A stretch of DNA of 64,000 nucleotides from Coxiellaceae bacterium UBA6002 (GCA_002429595.1 DJAM01000020.1:60378-124377), one strand, 5' to 3'. Positions 16,640 through 26,034 are shown, counted from the first letter of the stretch. Made by a program: numbers and translations. Notes: generated by a model from the sequence alone, not told the origin.

Positions 16640-16812
16640 TGGGCTTGTTTGTAAATTCTTTTTTCTCTTCTTTTACTTATTTTGAAGGAGCATTCATTCT
16701 GCTCTATTCCTTCAACCCCGCAAGAAGTTCTGACAGAACGGGCTATAAGCTTATGTCTTAGCACAGGATTTTTAAGATACGGATTGGTGTCTGCAAGCGA
16801 TTTCTTTTTCAT
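16636..16812 (-). CDS. 58-residue Fic antitoxin-like protein with SxxxEG motif
   Basis: A short gene facing the Fic gene, their stop codons overlapping by 4 bases. The peptide begins MKKKSLADTNPYLKNP and continues to ARSVRTSCGVEGI. Ser30-x3-Glu34-Gly35 fits the [S/T]xxxE[G/N] motif by which class I Fic antitoxins (VbhA/FicA type) push a glutamate into the Fic ATP pocket. The tail is basic. There is no ribosome-binding site, and a TATAAT box lies 6 bases before the ATG, so the mRNA may be leaderless. The coding nature is supported by the motif and its position; the interaction with the Fic protein is inference. Confidence 0.75.
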   Translation of the reverse strand: MKKKSLADTNPYLKNPVLRHKLIARSVRTSCGVEGIEQNECSFKISKRREKRIYKQAH

Positions 16813-16818
16813 AATGAA

Positions 16819-16847
16819 ATTATAACATTTTCAATAGCGTAAGTAAA
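16819..16847 (-). promoter_or_regulatory. Promoter of the 58-residue gene, probably leaderless
   Basis: Read on the minus strand, TTTACT (16847-16842), a 17-base spacer, then TATAAT (16824-16819), with the ATG at 16812. Transcription would start at or next to the start codon. Confidence 0.55.
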
Positions 16848-16913
16848 TTTAGTAGCAGTTCACAGCAGGTAGATGATTAGAAATGTGTATATTAAGCTTC
16901 GGTATTCGAGAAA

Positions 16914-19900
16914 CTACACCTCCGCTTCCAATTCCTCAGGTAAAAGCTCATTAACTACCGCTTTTTTTCGTGATTCAAATAGTTTTTTACAACGTATTTT
17001 TAATCGCTCAATACATGAATAAGCTGCAGGCACGACGACGAGTGTCAGAAGGGTTGAGCTTATCAGACCGCCGATTACCGCGATACCCATACTGGTACGT
17101 TGTTTTGACGCCTCATTCAACCCTATCGCAATGGGTAGCATGCCCGCAATGAGTGCGATCGTGGTCATTAAGATTGGACGTAAGCGGGTCACGCAGGCTT
17201 TGATAATTGCTTCTTCGCGCGCGATGCCGCGGGCCATTAATTGTTTGGTGTAGTCCACTAACAAAATTGAGTTTTTGGTGGCAATACCAAAGAGTAAAAT
17301 GCAGCCGATCATTGAAAAAATATCGAGTGAGTGACGGGTGATCAGTAAGCCAAAAAAAGCACCACATGCAGCCAGTGGTAACACTAACATGATGGTGAGA
17401 GGTGTGATGAAAGATTCATACAAACTGGCTAAGACCAAATAGATAAATAAGATTCCTAATACCACCGCTATGACCATGTTTTGCATTAGTTCAGAAAAGT
17501 CTTCTGCTTGGCCCACAAAACTATAAGTCACACCAGGTGGTAGTTTAATTTCGTTTTTGAAATAAGTGTTAATCTCATTCATTAAGCCACCGATCCCAGG
17601 ACCTTTCGGTGCAATATCTGCTGCAATTTGAATGTAACGTTGACGATCTTTACGATAAATGGTGGTGGGTGCAAAGCCTTGGACGGGTGTTGCGACTTCC
17701 GACAATTTAATGAGTGACTTATTCATGTTTGGTACTAATGTGTCACTAAAATAGTGTTGCAAATCACGCTGTTCTTCTTTTAGACGAACTCGTATATCGT
17801 ATTCCTGACCGTTTTCTCGAAAAACGGCTGGAATGGTGCCTTCAATTTGTGTGCGCAGTTCCTCACCCATGGTTGTGCTGGAAACACCTAACATTTTCAT
17901 TTTAGCAAGATCCGGCACGATGGTCATTTCAGGCTTGCCCGGTTTATAACTAAGCTCTGGATCAAGTAAGCCTTTATTCATCTTAATTTTATTAAACACC
18001 TGAGTACTTACTTTAATCAGTTCACGCAAATCGCCACCGACCAGGAGTAAATTAAAAGGACGTTCTCCGCCACCAACCATGTCGAAATCTTTAACAAATA
18101 CTTTAATTTCTTTATATTGTTTTAACTCTTTTCGAATCTTATCTTTAAACTCGGTTGTAGTCAGCTTTCGCTCTTTACTCGGAATCATATTAATAAAAAA
18201 TCGAGCGCGATTTGGTTCACCTCCTGCACCTACGATCGCAACCGCGGTGGCGACTTCATGATTGGCGCGAATGGTTTTATCAACCTTTTCAGTCACGGCT
18301 TGCATCGCTGCCAAATTTGCACCGGGTGGCAGCTCTAATGAAATGACAAACTCGCCATTGTCCTGTCCAGGAAGGAAGGTTTTAGGCACATATTTGGCAG
18401 CGAAAACACTGATGGCAAAAATGAGCAAAGCACTGAGTAAAGTAGAAAGGGGGAAGCGCAGTACTAGTTTCAAAATCTTGTCATATAGAATTTCTAAATT
18501 ATTTTGAAAGCGATTAAACGCAGCAACGACAGGATTAAGTTTGTGGCTGCTTCTTGCAAGTCCAATATAAGCTGAAAGCATGGGCGCGATTGTTAAGGCA
18601 TCGAACAAACTAATGATCATTGCAAAACACACTGTCAAACCAAACTCTTTAAAAAAACTTCCCACCACGCCATGTAAAAAACCAATGGGTCCAAAGACAG
18701 CAATGACAGTGAGTGAAGTTGCAATGACTGCTAAAAAAACTTCCTTAGTGCCACTTAATGCAGCCTCGATTGCATTCTTCCCTTTTTCGGTGTGTCGAAA
18801 AATATTTTCTCGAACGACGATAGCATCATCGACCAATAAACCGACTGCTAAGCTAAGTGCTAGCAATGACATCGTATTGATTGAAAAACCAGCTAAGTGC
18901 ATAAGAAAGAAAGCACCGATTAATGAGGTCGGCAGCGATAAGCCCGTTATAAAAGTTGATTTGACACTACCTAAAAATAGATAAACGACAATAATGGTTA
19001 ACAAAATACCAATAAGAATGGATTCAACAACATCATTGACATTGTTTGCGATCATGGTAGATCCGTCTCTAACTACACTGATTTCAACCGCTGGTTTTTG
19101 ATTTTTTAATGTCGTTTGGATTTGAGCAATTTTCTTTTTTACAAGATTAGCAACCTCGATCGTGTTTGTTCCAGATTGACGGTAGACCATTAATATCAGA
19201 GAAGGTTGTCCGTTGACATACGTTTTGGTAAGAATGTCTGCGCTGCCATCGGTTATATTCGCAATCGAATCGATAGTGATTGGCACTTCGTTACCAAAAA
19301 AATTAAGAGTTGTGGCGCCAATATCTTTGATAGATGAAAACTCACCCACTGATCGAAATACTTTTTCTTTTTCGCCTTGATCAACTTTACCAATGGGAAC
19401 ATTTTGACCTGCTTGAGCAATCTTGAGTGCGACATCCGAAGCGCTTAGTCCTCTTTGGGCAAGTTTCTCGCGGTCTAAATCGACATGGATTTGTCGACCG
19501 CTGCTGCCGTGTGCTTCTATCAGCCCTACTTGGTTAATTTGTTGCAATTGTGGTTTGATGACTTTATCGGCGAGTTCAAATAATTTGGTACGCGGTAGCG
19601 TACTTTTCAGCGCTAAGATTAAAATAGGTTGATCGGAAGGATCGACTCTACGTATTTCAGGTTCTTTAATGTCTTTGGGAAGTTTGCCTTTAACCGAATT
19701 AATTTTGTCACGAATCTGTTGTTCTGCATATTTCACGTCAGTGTCATTAGTAAATTCGGCAATAATTTGACTTCTTCCCTCAGTGTTTTCAGAACATAAA
19801 CGTTTAATACCAGGGACGTTGTTGATTTCATCCTCCATCACTTTTGATACGAGTGATTCAACTTCCTCTGGACTTGCACCCGGGTAGGATGTATGCACGA

Positions 19901-20042
19901 CGATCACGGGAAAGGTGACATTTGGAAAAAGATCAACCGGTAAATTACGCAAAGAAATGACACCCACGGTCAAGAGCAAGATGACCAAGCAGGTTATAAA
20001 AATTGGTCTTCGAATAGCTACTTCTGAAATGTTCATTAACAA
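16914..20042 (-). CDS. RND efflux transporter permease (AcrB/MdtB-like)
   Basis: A 1042-residue inner-membrane proton-driven pump of the hydrophobe/amphiphile efflux family. Signatures are the N-terminal helix ISEVAIRRPIFITCLVILLL, the porter region with PGASPEEVESLVSKVMEDE, the helix 4 proton-relay aspartates in LAVGLLVDDAIVVREN (about 400-415), and GIATKNSILLVDYTKQ near 930. Twelve membrane helices are arranged as 1+6+1+5 around two large periplasmic loops. The TolC-like gene overlaps its start by 7 bases upstream. No membrane-fusion (adaptor) gene is adjacent, although such pumps need one. Confidence 0.94.
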   Translation of the reverse strand: MLMNISEVAIRRPIFITCLVILLLTVGVISLRNLPVDLFPNVTFPVIVVHTSYPGASPEEVESLVSKVMEDEINNVPGIKRLCSENTEGRSQIIAEFTNDTDVKYAEQQIRDKINSVKGKLPKDIKEPEIRRVDPSDQPILILALKSTLPRTKLFELADKVIKPQLQQINQVGLIEAHGSSGRQIHVDLDREKLAQRGLSASDVALKIAQAGQNVPIGKVDQGEKEKVFRSVGEFSSIKDIGATTLNFFGNEVPITIDSIANITDGSADILTKTYVNGQPSLILMVYRQSGTNTIEVANLVKKKIAQIQTTLKNQKPAVEISVVRDGSTMIANNVNDVVESILIGILLTIIVVYLFLGSVKSTFITGLSLPTSLIGAFFLMHLAGFSINTMSLLALSLAVGLLVDDAIVVRENIFRHTEKGKNAIEAALSGTKEVFLAVIATSLTVIAVFGPIGFLHGVVGSFFKEFGLTVCFAMIISLFDALTIAPMLSAYIGLARSSHKLNPVVAAFNRFQNNLEILYDKILKLVLRFPLSTLLSALLIFAISVFAAKYVPKTFLPGQDNGEFVISLELPPGANLAAMQAVTEKVDKTIRANHEVATAVAIVGAGGEPNRARFFINMIPSKERKLTTTEFKDKIRKELKQYKEIKVFVKDFDMVGGGERPFNLLLVGGDLRELIKVSTQVFNKIKMNKGLLDPELSYKPGKPEMTIVPDLAKMKMLGVSSTTMGEELRTQIEGTIPAVFRENGQEYDIRVRLKEEQRDLQHYFSDTLVPNMNKSLIKLSEVATPVQGFAPTTIYRKDRQRYIQIAADIAPKGPGIGGLMNEINTYFKNEIKLPPGVTYSFVGQAEDFSELMQNMVIAVVLGILFIYLVLASLYESFITPLTIMLVLPLAACGAFFGLLITRHSLDIFSMIGCILLFGIATKNSILLVDYTKQLMARGIAREEAIIKACVTRLRPILMTTIALIAGMLPIAIGLNEASKQRTSMGIAVIGGLISSTLLTLVVVPAAYSCIERLKIRCKKLFESRKKAVVNELLPEELEAEV

Positions 20043-21472
20043 ACTCCGTAGGTCTTGAGTTGTGCAATTAAGGAGTAAATTTCATTTTGGATAACTAACC
20101 GAGCGATTTGCGCATTGGCATAGTCTTGTTCGAACATCAGCACTTGATAGGTGGTCGTTTTGCCATAGGTGAGACGTTCTCTTTCAGCTTGTAATTTTTT
20201 AGCCTGAATATTTTCTAATTGTGTTGCGAGATCCAAACGTTTTCTCGCATTATTAAATCTAATGTTTAAATCCTGCCATTGTCTTTGATCTTCGAATGCT
20301 TTTTGTATAAAGACTTCATGGGCTCCTTTAATTTCCTTCATATAAGCGGACCTAAACTGCGCTAGACAACGTAAATCAAGTGGGACTGACAAACGCAAAC
20401 CAATTGCAGTTGACGGATAATTGTTAGTAAATGACTGTGTAATGGCATTGTTAGCACTAGGATCGTTGCCATTGAGCGTATAGCTAGCAAACAAATCAAT
20501 ATTCGGTTTGTTTTTTTCGATACCCAATATGCCATTGGCAATCGCAATTTGTTCAGAAGCCTTGGCTGCCCTAACATCATCGCGGGGACCAACGTGTTCT
20601 GGTAATGCCATCGCCTGACAATCATGATAACTGCATAATGATTCGAAGACTTGGTCCTGGCATGAGCCGCGCAAGGTGTTAAATGCCCTTGCAGCAAGAC
20701 AGGCATCATTCAATGCGACTTCAACATCTAATTCTTTTGCTGACACCGCAGCGGCAGCTTGTAAGGTATCTGCATTTTCGGCTAAGCGAAGATCGGCTCG
20801 ATGAGCAATCCATTGTTCAATTTTGATGGCTCGACCAAGGCTATCATGTTGAATTGCAACGATCGCGCGGGCGGTGGCGAGTTGCCAGTATGCTGTTTCA
20901 GCTTGTGCCAATAATTGTTTAGTTTTAAATGCTTCCGAAAATTGCGTCAATCTTGCTTGCGAATCGATTAATTTTTGTGTGGCACGCGTTTCCGCCCCGG
21001 CAAAGTTACGTGCTAAAGGCACAGACAATTCTAGAACCGGTGATGATGTTGAAAAACTGTTTGGTTGATTTAAGAGCGATGAGACCCCATGTAACTGTTG
21101 ATGCTGATAATTGTAATAAAGCTTACCTTGTACCCCATAAGGCGTAGTTTGGCTAATTCCCGCTTGATAGGTTTGTAATTCATTCGATGTGCCTGCCACT
21201 GTACCCCAAGCTGGGTTGTAAGTATTGGTAAGGTATTGACCTTCTGCAAAAAATTTAGGGCGCATGATGAGCTTACCTTCGCCCACGCGTTGCCTTGCTC
21301 CCATTGCAATCAGGGTTGAACCGTGTAAGCCACGGTTATAGGCACAAACCTGATTTAAGTAGTCATTTAAGGAAAGTGCGCAGGTTTTAGCGGAAGCGTT
21401 GATGGTAATGGCTAATAAAAAAGCAAAGCTAAGAAACCAACAGCATCTTTTTATTATTATTCTAAGGTACAT
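20036..21472 (-). CDS. TolC family outer-membrane efflux protein
   Basis: A 478-residue protein with a signal peptide (residues 1-28, ending near INASA) and the two-repeat helical layout of TolC/OprM channel-tunnels. Long Ala/Gln/Leu helices with periodic Asn and Arg are seen, including TRATQKLIDSQARLTQFSEA and a C-terminal KKLQAERERLTYGKTTTYQVLMFEQDYANAQ, the typical end of the family. It overlaps the RND gene by 7 bases and is transcribed first, so the two form one translationally coupled operon. Confidence 0.9.
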   Translation of the reverse strand: MYLRIIIKRCCWFLSFAFLLAITINASAKTCALSLNDYLNQVCAYNRGLHGSTLIAMGARQRVGEGKLIMRPKFFAEGQYLTNTYNPAWGTVAGTSNELQTYQAGISQTTPYGVQGKLYYNYQHQQLHGVSSLLNQPNSFSTSSPVLELSVPLARNFAGAETRATQKLIDSQARLTQFSEAFKTKQLLAQAETAYWQLATARAIVAIQHDSLGRAIKIEQWIAHRADLRLAENADTLQAAAAVSAKELDVEVALNDACLAARAFNTLRGSCQDQVFESLCSYHDCQAMALPEHVGPRDDVRAAKASEQIAIANGILGIEKNKPNIDLFASYTLNGNDPSANNAITQSFTNNYPSTAIGLRLSVPLDLRCLAQFRSAYMKEIKGAHEVFIQKAFEDQRQWQDLNIRFNNARKRLDLATQLENIQAKKLQAERERLTYGKTTTYQVLMFEQDYANAQIARLVIQNEIYSLIAQLKTYGVC

Positions 21473-21620
21473 GGTGTTTCCAATTGGTAAAGCAAGTAAT
21501 TTGGGTTACGGACACTTAACAAAGCTAGGATGTTAAAAGATGTAAGAGGCAGCAAAAACAAAAAGCAATATTAATGAATTTCGTTTCTATTTTCAATATT
21601 GATTTATGAAATAAGTTAAA

Positions 21621-21650
21621 TGAGATATCGGGCGTAGCCCCGATATCTCA
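21621..21650 (-). terminator. Hairpin terminator after PRC-barrel gene
   Basis: A 12-bp perfect stem (TGAGATATCGGG at 21621-21632 with CCCGATATCTCA at 21639-21650) sits 9 bases beyond the stop of the minus-strand PRC-barrel gene. Only a loose T-rich stretch follows, so it may be weak. Confidence 0.65.
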
Positions 21651-21658
21651 AAATAGCT

Positions 21659-22006
21659 TTACCATCTTTGGTAGTATTCGGTGATATTGGTTTGCCATTT
21701 GGGATCAGTCATGTCTGGCCAATGATTTTTATCAAAGCCAGGCATATCTTTGAAACGTTCTTTAGAAACATTCAACACAATGCACTTGTGGTTTTGATCA
21801 ATGTGCAATTTGCGCCAGGGTATAGCGAATAGTTTATCTCCAATGCCGAAGAAGCCACCAAAAGAAAGCACGGCGTAAGCCACATTGCCAGATTCTAAAT
21901 CGATCATAATTTCTTCGAGCTTGCCGATTTTTTTGCCATCGGCATTTTCCACTGCATCACCAATTAAAGTACTACAGGATAAAACGTTACGAATTTCACT
22001 TCTCAT
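21659..22006 (-). CDS. PRC-barrel domain protein
   Basis: A 115-residue single-domain PRC-barrel protein. The phrases STLIGDAVENADGKKIGKLEEIMIDLESGNVAYAVLSFGGFFGIGDKLFAIPW are characteristic (cited in part). These small barrels bind other proteins or RNA. The stand-alone form often appears in stress and envelope loci together with small DUF3309 proteins, as here, where the 50-residue gene lies 12 bases upstream on the same strand. Confidence 0.88.
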   Translation of the reverse strand: MRSEIRNVLSCSTLIGDAVENADGKKIGKLEEIMIDLESGNVAYAVLSFGGFFGIGDKLFAIPWRKLHIDQNHKCIVLNVSKERFKDMPGFDKNHWPDMTDPKWQTNITEYYQRW

Positions 22007-22018
22007 AAGCTTCTCCTA

Positions 22019-22171
22019 TTAAACTCTTCCAAGTAACATTAATATGATTAAAATTATTAGGATTAGGCCAATAAAACCGCCTGGCCAATAACCCCAGGCG
22101 CGGCTGTAGGGCCACACAGGTAATGCACCTAATAAGATGATGATCAATATAATGAGTAATAACGTGCCCAT
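22019..22171 (-). CDS. DUF3309-type 50-residue membrane protein
   Basis: A very short gene with a good AAGGAG site 9 bases before the ATG. The peptide has two hydrophobic stretches (MGTLLLIILIIILLGALPVW and GGFIGLILIILIILMLLG) around the central SRAWGYWPGG, the layout of DUF3309 proteins. These are predicted membrane peptides often found beside PRC-barrel or CsbD-type stress genes; no function is known. It is probably co-transcribed with the PRC-barrel gene. Confidence 0.85.
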   Translation of the reverse strand: MGTLLLIILIIILLGALPVWPYSRAWGYWPGGFIGLILIILIILMLLGRV

Positions 22172-22291
22172 TAGGATTTCTCCTTATAGTAAGCCTAATA
22201 ATATTATAAGTTATAAGACGGACAATTTTTGGTACATATTATTAAAAATTGGTGTTACTATTTGCAGCTTTTAGTCATTGAGGGACAACAA

Positions 22292-23023
22292 ATGAAGATT
22301 TTGTGCGTCATTCCTAGTCGGATCGGTTCAACGCGTTTAGCCAGAAAGCCGTTGTTACCAATTCAAGGTAAACCGATGATTCAGTGGGTCTATGAAGCCG
22401 CCACAAAATGTGATTTTATCAGCGAAGTAGTCGTTGCTACTGATCACGAAGAGATTGCGGCTGTCATAACACAACAGGGTGGTAAAGCACTGCTAACCCC
22501 GGTGGATATCCCGACTGGCAGTGACCGAGTAGCATTGGTAGCAGCTCAATATTCTGACGTAGATGTAGTCATTAACCTACAAGGTGACGAACCGTTTATC
22601 CAACCGACTATGCTAAAGCAGTTAGTTACTCCTTATTTAGAAGGTGAAATGCCGGCAATGACAACGTTGGCTTATCCTTTGAATTTTGAGCAGTCCTATC
22701 AAAATCCAAACTTTGTCAAAGTTATTACTGACGTCTCACATAATGCAATTTATTTTTCACGTGCGCCAATACCACATTTTCGCCAGCAAGTAGCAGTTCC
22801 TGTCTACCATCACGTAGGTCTTTATGCGTTTACCAGGGAGTTTTTATTGCGGTACACTCAATTAAAACCAACGCCGTTAGAGCAAGCGGAAGGTTTGGAA
22901 CAACTGCGAGTGATTGAACACGGCTATAAAATTCGAGTTTGTTTGACGCAAAGAAATTCCCTAGAAGTCAATACCCCTGAAGAATATTCACAAGCGCAAC
23001 TTTTTGTGGTCGAAAATTCCTAA
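22292..23023 (+). CDS. kdsB: 3-deoxy-manno-octulosonate cytidylyltransferase (CMP-Kdo synthetase)
   Basis: A 243-residue enzyme that activates Kdo with CTP for the inner core of lipopolysaccharide. Motifs are the nucleotide-binding IPSRIGSTRLARKPL, NLQGDEPFI, FSRAPIPHFR and HVGLYAFTREFL, followed by LEQLRVIEHGYKI. ATG 22292 is preceded by GAGGGA and fits the family start; an earlier GTG is rejected. It implies a Gram-negative cell that makes Kdo-containing LPS. Confidence 0.95.
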   Translation: MKILCVIPSRIGSTRLARKPLLPIQGKPMIQWVYEAATKCDFISEVVVATDHEEIAAVITQQGGKALLTPVDIPTGSDRVALVAAQYSDVDVVINLQGDEPFIQPTMLKQLVTPYLEGEMPAMTTLAYPLNFEQSYQNPNFVKVITDVSHNAIYFSRAPIPHFRQQVAVPVYHHVGLYAFTREFLLRYTQLKPTPLEQAEGLEQLRVIEHGYKIRVCLTQRNSLEVNTPEEYSQAQLFVVENS

Positions 23024-23120
23024 CGATTTAAAAAATATTTAACTTATCTTTGGTTAATCGTCTACTGATAGACTATCGTTATAAGGTAAGCAGTTCTTGA
23101 TCGCGCTCAGGGATGATCAA

Positions 23121-25742
23121 ATGATAAGGTTAAAGAAGGACACCTGGAACTATCTTTTTTTTTCAATGATTGCAGCGCAGATTGCTATCTTGATCGGGCT
23201 AATAGGCGTTTTAAATTCTCTTACCCATTATTTTTTTAACACCCACCTAATGTATAGCAGCCTTAATTTAAATCTGAATGTGGCAGCAGGATTTATCCTA
23301 AGTGGTATTGCCTTGTGGCTTAGCCGATCGCCTAGGGAAAATAATAAACAATCAGGCATTGCCAGTCTATTTATGGTCTTAATTTTTATCTTCAGTTTAC
23401 TGAGCGTCATTGACTATATTACGCCTCATGTGCAATTCGATGAAATTTTAATGCAGGATAACGATCCGCTAACTTTAAGACCGGGTCATATGCCTTTGTT
23501 GTCTGCGATTAGTTTTGGTTTGTTATGCTTTACTTTTTTTATGCAACAATGGCGAGGTCATTTTCTGTTCCGCCAAATACCACTTTGTATCGTCATGATC
23601 ATTGCGACCTTTGAACTGATTGGTTATCTTTTCGATTTAAGTGGTGTTATTAATTTTCTTTTTCAGCTTCCAAATCATATTCACATGGCACTTTTGTCAA
23701 CTGTGGCATTTATTTTTCTAGCACTTGGTTTTTTGGTCTTGGATCGCAATGAAGGTCTTCCCAAAATTGTATTAAGTAGATATATCGGCGGTTTAATCAT
23801 ACGAAGAATAACGCCATTTATTATAATTGGTCCGATTGTGGTTGGTCTCTTAAAAATTTTGGGTGAATCGTTAGGTTTATTTGCATTTGAGCTAGGCACG
23901 CTGTGGCTCATCGTCGGTATAATTGTGTTGTTATCGATTGCTTTGTTATATGAGGCAAATTGGCTTAATCATTTAGATCGAAAACGTATTAAAGATGAAG
24001 AATTTTTAAAATCGGTTCTTGAAAGTACTAACAATGTTATTTTCATCAAAAATTTGCAAGGTGAATACCAACTTATTAATCATCAATTTGAAATTATAAT
24101 GAATCAAACTAAAGATAAATTAATTGGTAAAACAGATTACGATCTTTTCGATCCTGAGTTGGCTCAAACAATAGTGATGACTGATCATAAAGTAGCAAAA
24201 AGCCAAGAGATGGTTGTCGTCGAAGAAAAAATCCTTTTAAAAGATGGTCTTCATACCTATTTGACTAATAAATTTCCTATCATAGATGAGAATAATACTG
24301 TTCATGCTATCGGTGGGATCGCCATTGAAATTACGGAACAAAAACGAGCTGAAGAACGTTTTAAAACAATTATTGAAGCGGCACCTGATGGCATCATCAT
24401 CATTAATCGCGCTGGTGATATTGTGTTAATTAATAAACGTATAGAAGAGATGTTTGGCTTTAAAGGTATTGAAGTATTAGGTCATTGCATTGAAACGCTC
24501 ATTCCCAATATTTTTAAGCTGGTAGGAGAGCAGCACAAGGGAAATTTTTTTGATTTTATTGCGTCTCATTCTCTCATTGAAAAAGAATTAGTCGTCAAAA
24601 GTAAATATGATCAATTGCTACCCATAGAGGTGAATATCAGTCCGATCGAAACCACAGAAGGAAAAGCGGCTCTTGCGACGGTTCGCGATATCACCCACCG
24701 CAAAGCGATTGAAGAAAAAAATCAACTCAATTTAAAACAACTGAAAAAAACACATCGAGAACTTAATTTATTGAATGAATTTGGTTCAAATATGCAAGTA
24801 TGCAAAAAAATCGATGAAGCTGGTCGTTTAGTGGCTAATTATGCAGCTCACCTTTTTCCTAGATGTGCCGGTGTGTTATATCTTTGCGATGCTGATTTAA
24901 AAATGCTACACGCTGTGACGTCTTTTAATAATCCGAAGCTAACTGAAACAACATTAAAACCTGAAGATTGTTGGGCGATAAGAATAGGCAATTTACATTA
25001 TGTAGAAAATCCTAAAAAAGATATTGTCTGTCCTCATAATATGAATCTTGGTGTGGATGGTCCAAGCTTCATGTGTGTGCCTTTGTATGCTCAAGGTGTC
25101 ATTATGGGCGTTTTTTATCTCGAACAAACAAGTGCCGAAAATCAAGTCAGTGCGCTCAAAAACCAAGAAATTCTAGCGAGTACTTTTTGCGAACAAATTG
25201 CTTTGGGCTTAACAAATATTAAACTGCAAGAAACGCTAAGAGAACAATCCATCCGGGACGTTTTGACCGGTCTTTATAACAGACGTTATCTAGAAGAAAT
25301 TTTTGAAAGAGAACTCATCCGACTAAAAAGAAACCCAGTACCACTGACGATTATTATGTTCGACATCGATCATTTTAAAGACTTTAACGATGCTTATGGC
25401 CATAAAGCGGGAGATGTAGTGTTACAAGCATTAGCGGCACTCATTTCTGAAAAAATGCGGGCCAGTGATATCATTTGTCGTTACGGTGGTGAGGAATTCA
25501 TTATTGTTCTACCTGAAACTTCAATTGGAACGGGCTGGCAACGCGCTGAACAATTGCGTCGCCATGTCACAGAAATGCGAGCTTATTATAATAACTCAAG
25601 CTTAAAGATTACGATTTCACTTGGTGTTGCCTCCTACCCAGAACATGGTACGCAAATGATCGATTTAATTGCCGCTGCTGACATTGCCTTGTATGAGGCG
25701 AAGAAGAAGGGCGGCGATACGACTGTTATTTATAGTAGGTAG
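23121..25742 (+). CDS. Membrane-bound sensor diguanylate cyclase (8 TM - PAS - PAS - GAF - GGDEF)
   Basis: An 873-residue protein. Residues 1-285 hold about eight membrane helices. Two PAS domains follow (about 295-405, ESTNNVIFIKNLQGEYQLIN; and 410-540, EAAPDGIIIINRAGDIVLIN), then a GAF-like domain (about 550-695), then GGDEF (705-873). The active-site motif is RYGGEEF, and the inhibitory I-site RxxD is present (RASD just before it). The enzyme should make cyclic di-GMP from two GTP and be subject to product feedback. ATG 23121 follows AGGGA. The ligand of the membrane part is unknown. YajQ, encoded near 4.6 kb, is a possible receptor. Confidence 0.92.
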   Translation: MIRLKKDTWNYLFFSMIAAQIAILIGLIGVLNSLTHYFFNTHLMYSSLNLNLNVAAGFILSGIALWLSRSPRENNKQSGIASLFMVLIFIFSLLSVIDYITPHVQFDEILMQDNDPLTLRPGHMPLLSAISFGLLCFTFFMQQWRGHFLFRQIPLCIVMIIATFELIGYLFDLSGVINFLFQLPNHIHMALLSTVAFIFLALGFLVLDRNEGLPKIVLSRYIGGLIIRRITPFIIIGPIVVGLLKILGESLGLFAFELGTLWLIVGIIVLLSIALLYEANWLNHLDRKRIKDEEFLKSVLESTNNVIFIKNLQGEYQLINHQFEIIMNQTKDKLIGKTDYDLFDPELAQTIVMTDHKVAKSQEMVVVEEKILLKDGLHTYLTNKFPIIDENNTVHAIGGIAIEITEQKRAEERFKTIIEAAPDGIIIINRAGDIVLINKRIEEMFGFKGIEVLGHCIETLIPNIFKLVGEQHKGNFFDFIASHSLIEKELVVKSKYDQLLPIEVNISPIETTEGKAALATVRDITHRKAIEEKNQLNLKQLKKTHRELNLLNEFGSNMQVCKKIDEAGRLVANYAAHLFPRCAGVLYLCDADLKMLHAVTSFNNPKLTETTLKPEDCWAIRIGNLHYVENPKKDIVCPHNMNLGVDGPSFMCVPLYAQGVIMGVFYLEQTSAENQVSALKNQEILASTFCEQIALGLTNIKLQETLREQSIRDVLTGLYNRRYLEEIFERELIRLKRNPVPLTIIMFDIDHFKDFNDAYGHKAGDVVLQALAALISEKMRASDIICRYGGEEFIIVLPETSIGTGWQRAEQLRRHVTEMRAYYNNSSLKITISLGVASYPEHGTQMIDLIAAADIALYEAKKKGGDTTVIYSR

Positions 25743-25861
25743 TTCCATAAGGCGCTAAAGGGGATGGCCCAAAGCTCTTCACCAAATGCATCGGTTAACT
25801 CGCCGGTATAAAGAGTGATACCCCATCGCCACTCACCTGTGTGAAAGGGTATAACTATAAC
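25730..25861 (-). pseudogene. Possible gene remnant overlapping the cyclase 3' end
   Basis: On the minus strand a 43-codon frame ends at a TAA at 25730-25732 and has no start codon; an in-frame stop lies at 25864-25862. Its translation looks protein-like rather than random: HTGEWRWGITLYTGELTDA, then FGEELWAIPFSALWNYLL. I read it as the 3' remnant of a lost gene. The family is not recognised, and it could still be chance. Confidence 0.35.
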
Positions 25862-25869
25862 TTATACCC
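25847..25869 (+). terminator. Possible terminator after the diguanylate cyclase
   Basis: An 8-bp stem (GGGTATAA at 25847-25854 with TTATACCC at 25862-25869), a 7-base loop, and five Ts a few bases on (CGCGATTTTT). It lies about 105 bases after the cyclase stop. Confidence 0.45.
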
Positions 25870-26034
25870 CGCGATTTTTAAAAAATTGATGCCGCAACTT
25901 TATAACTTATGTATCGGACACCTTGCTGACTATAGCTAGCTATATCTTTATTTGAAACAGACCGACCACAAAGTAGGTAATTACGAATAAAAAGTATACA
26001 ATAGCCAGATTTTGTATCAACTAAGAGTATCTCA

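Noticed and set aside
21500..21520. TTACGGACACTT-like string resembling one near 57757 and possible insertion-sequence ends
   Set aside because: The match is only about nine bases, there is no inverted partner or target duplication, and no transposase is nearby.
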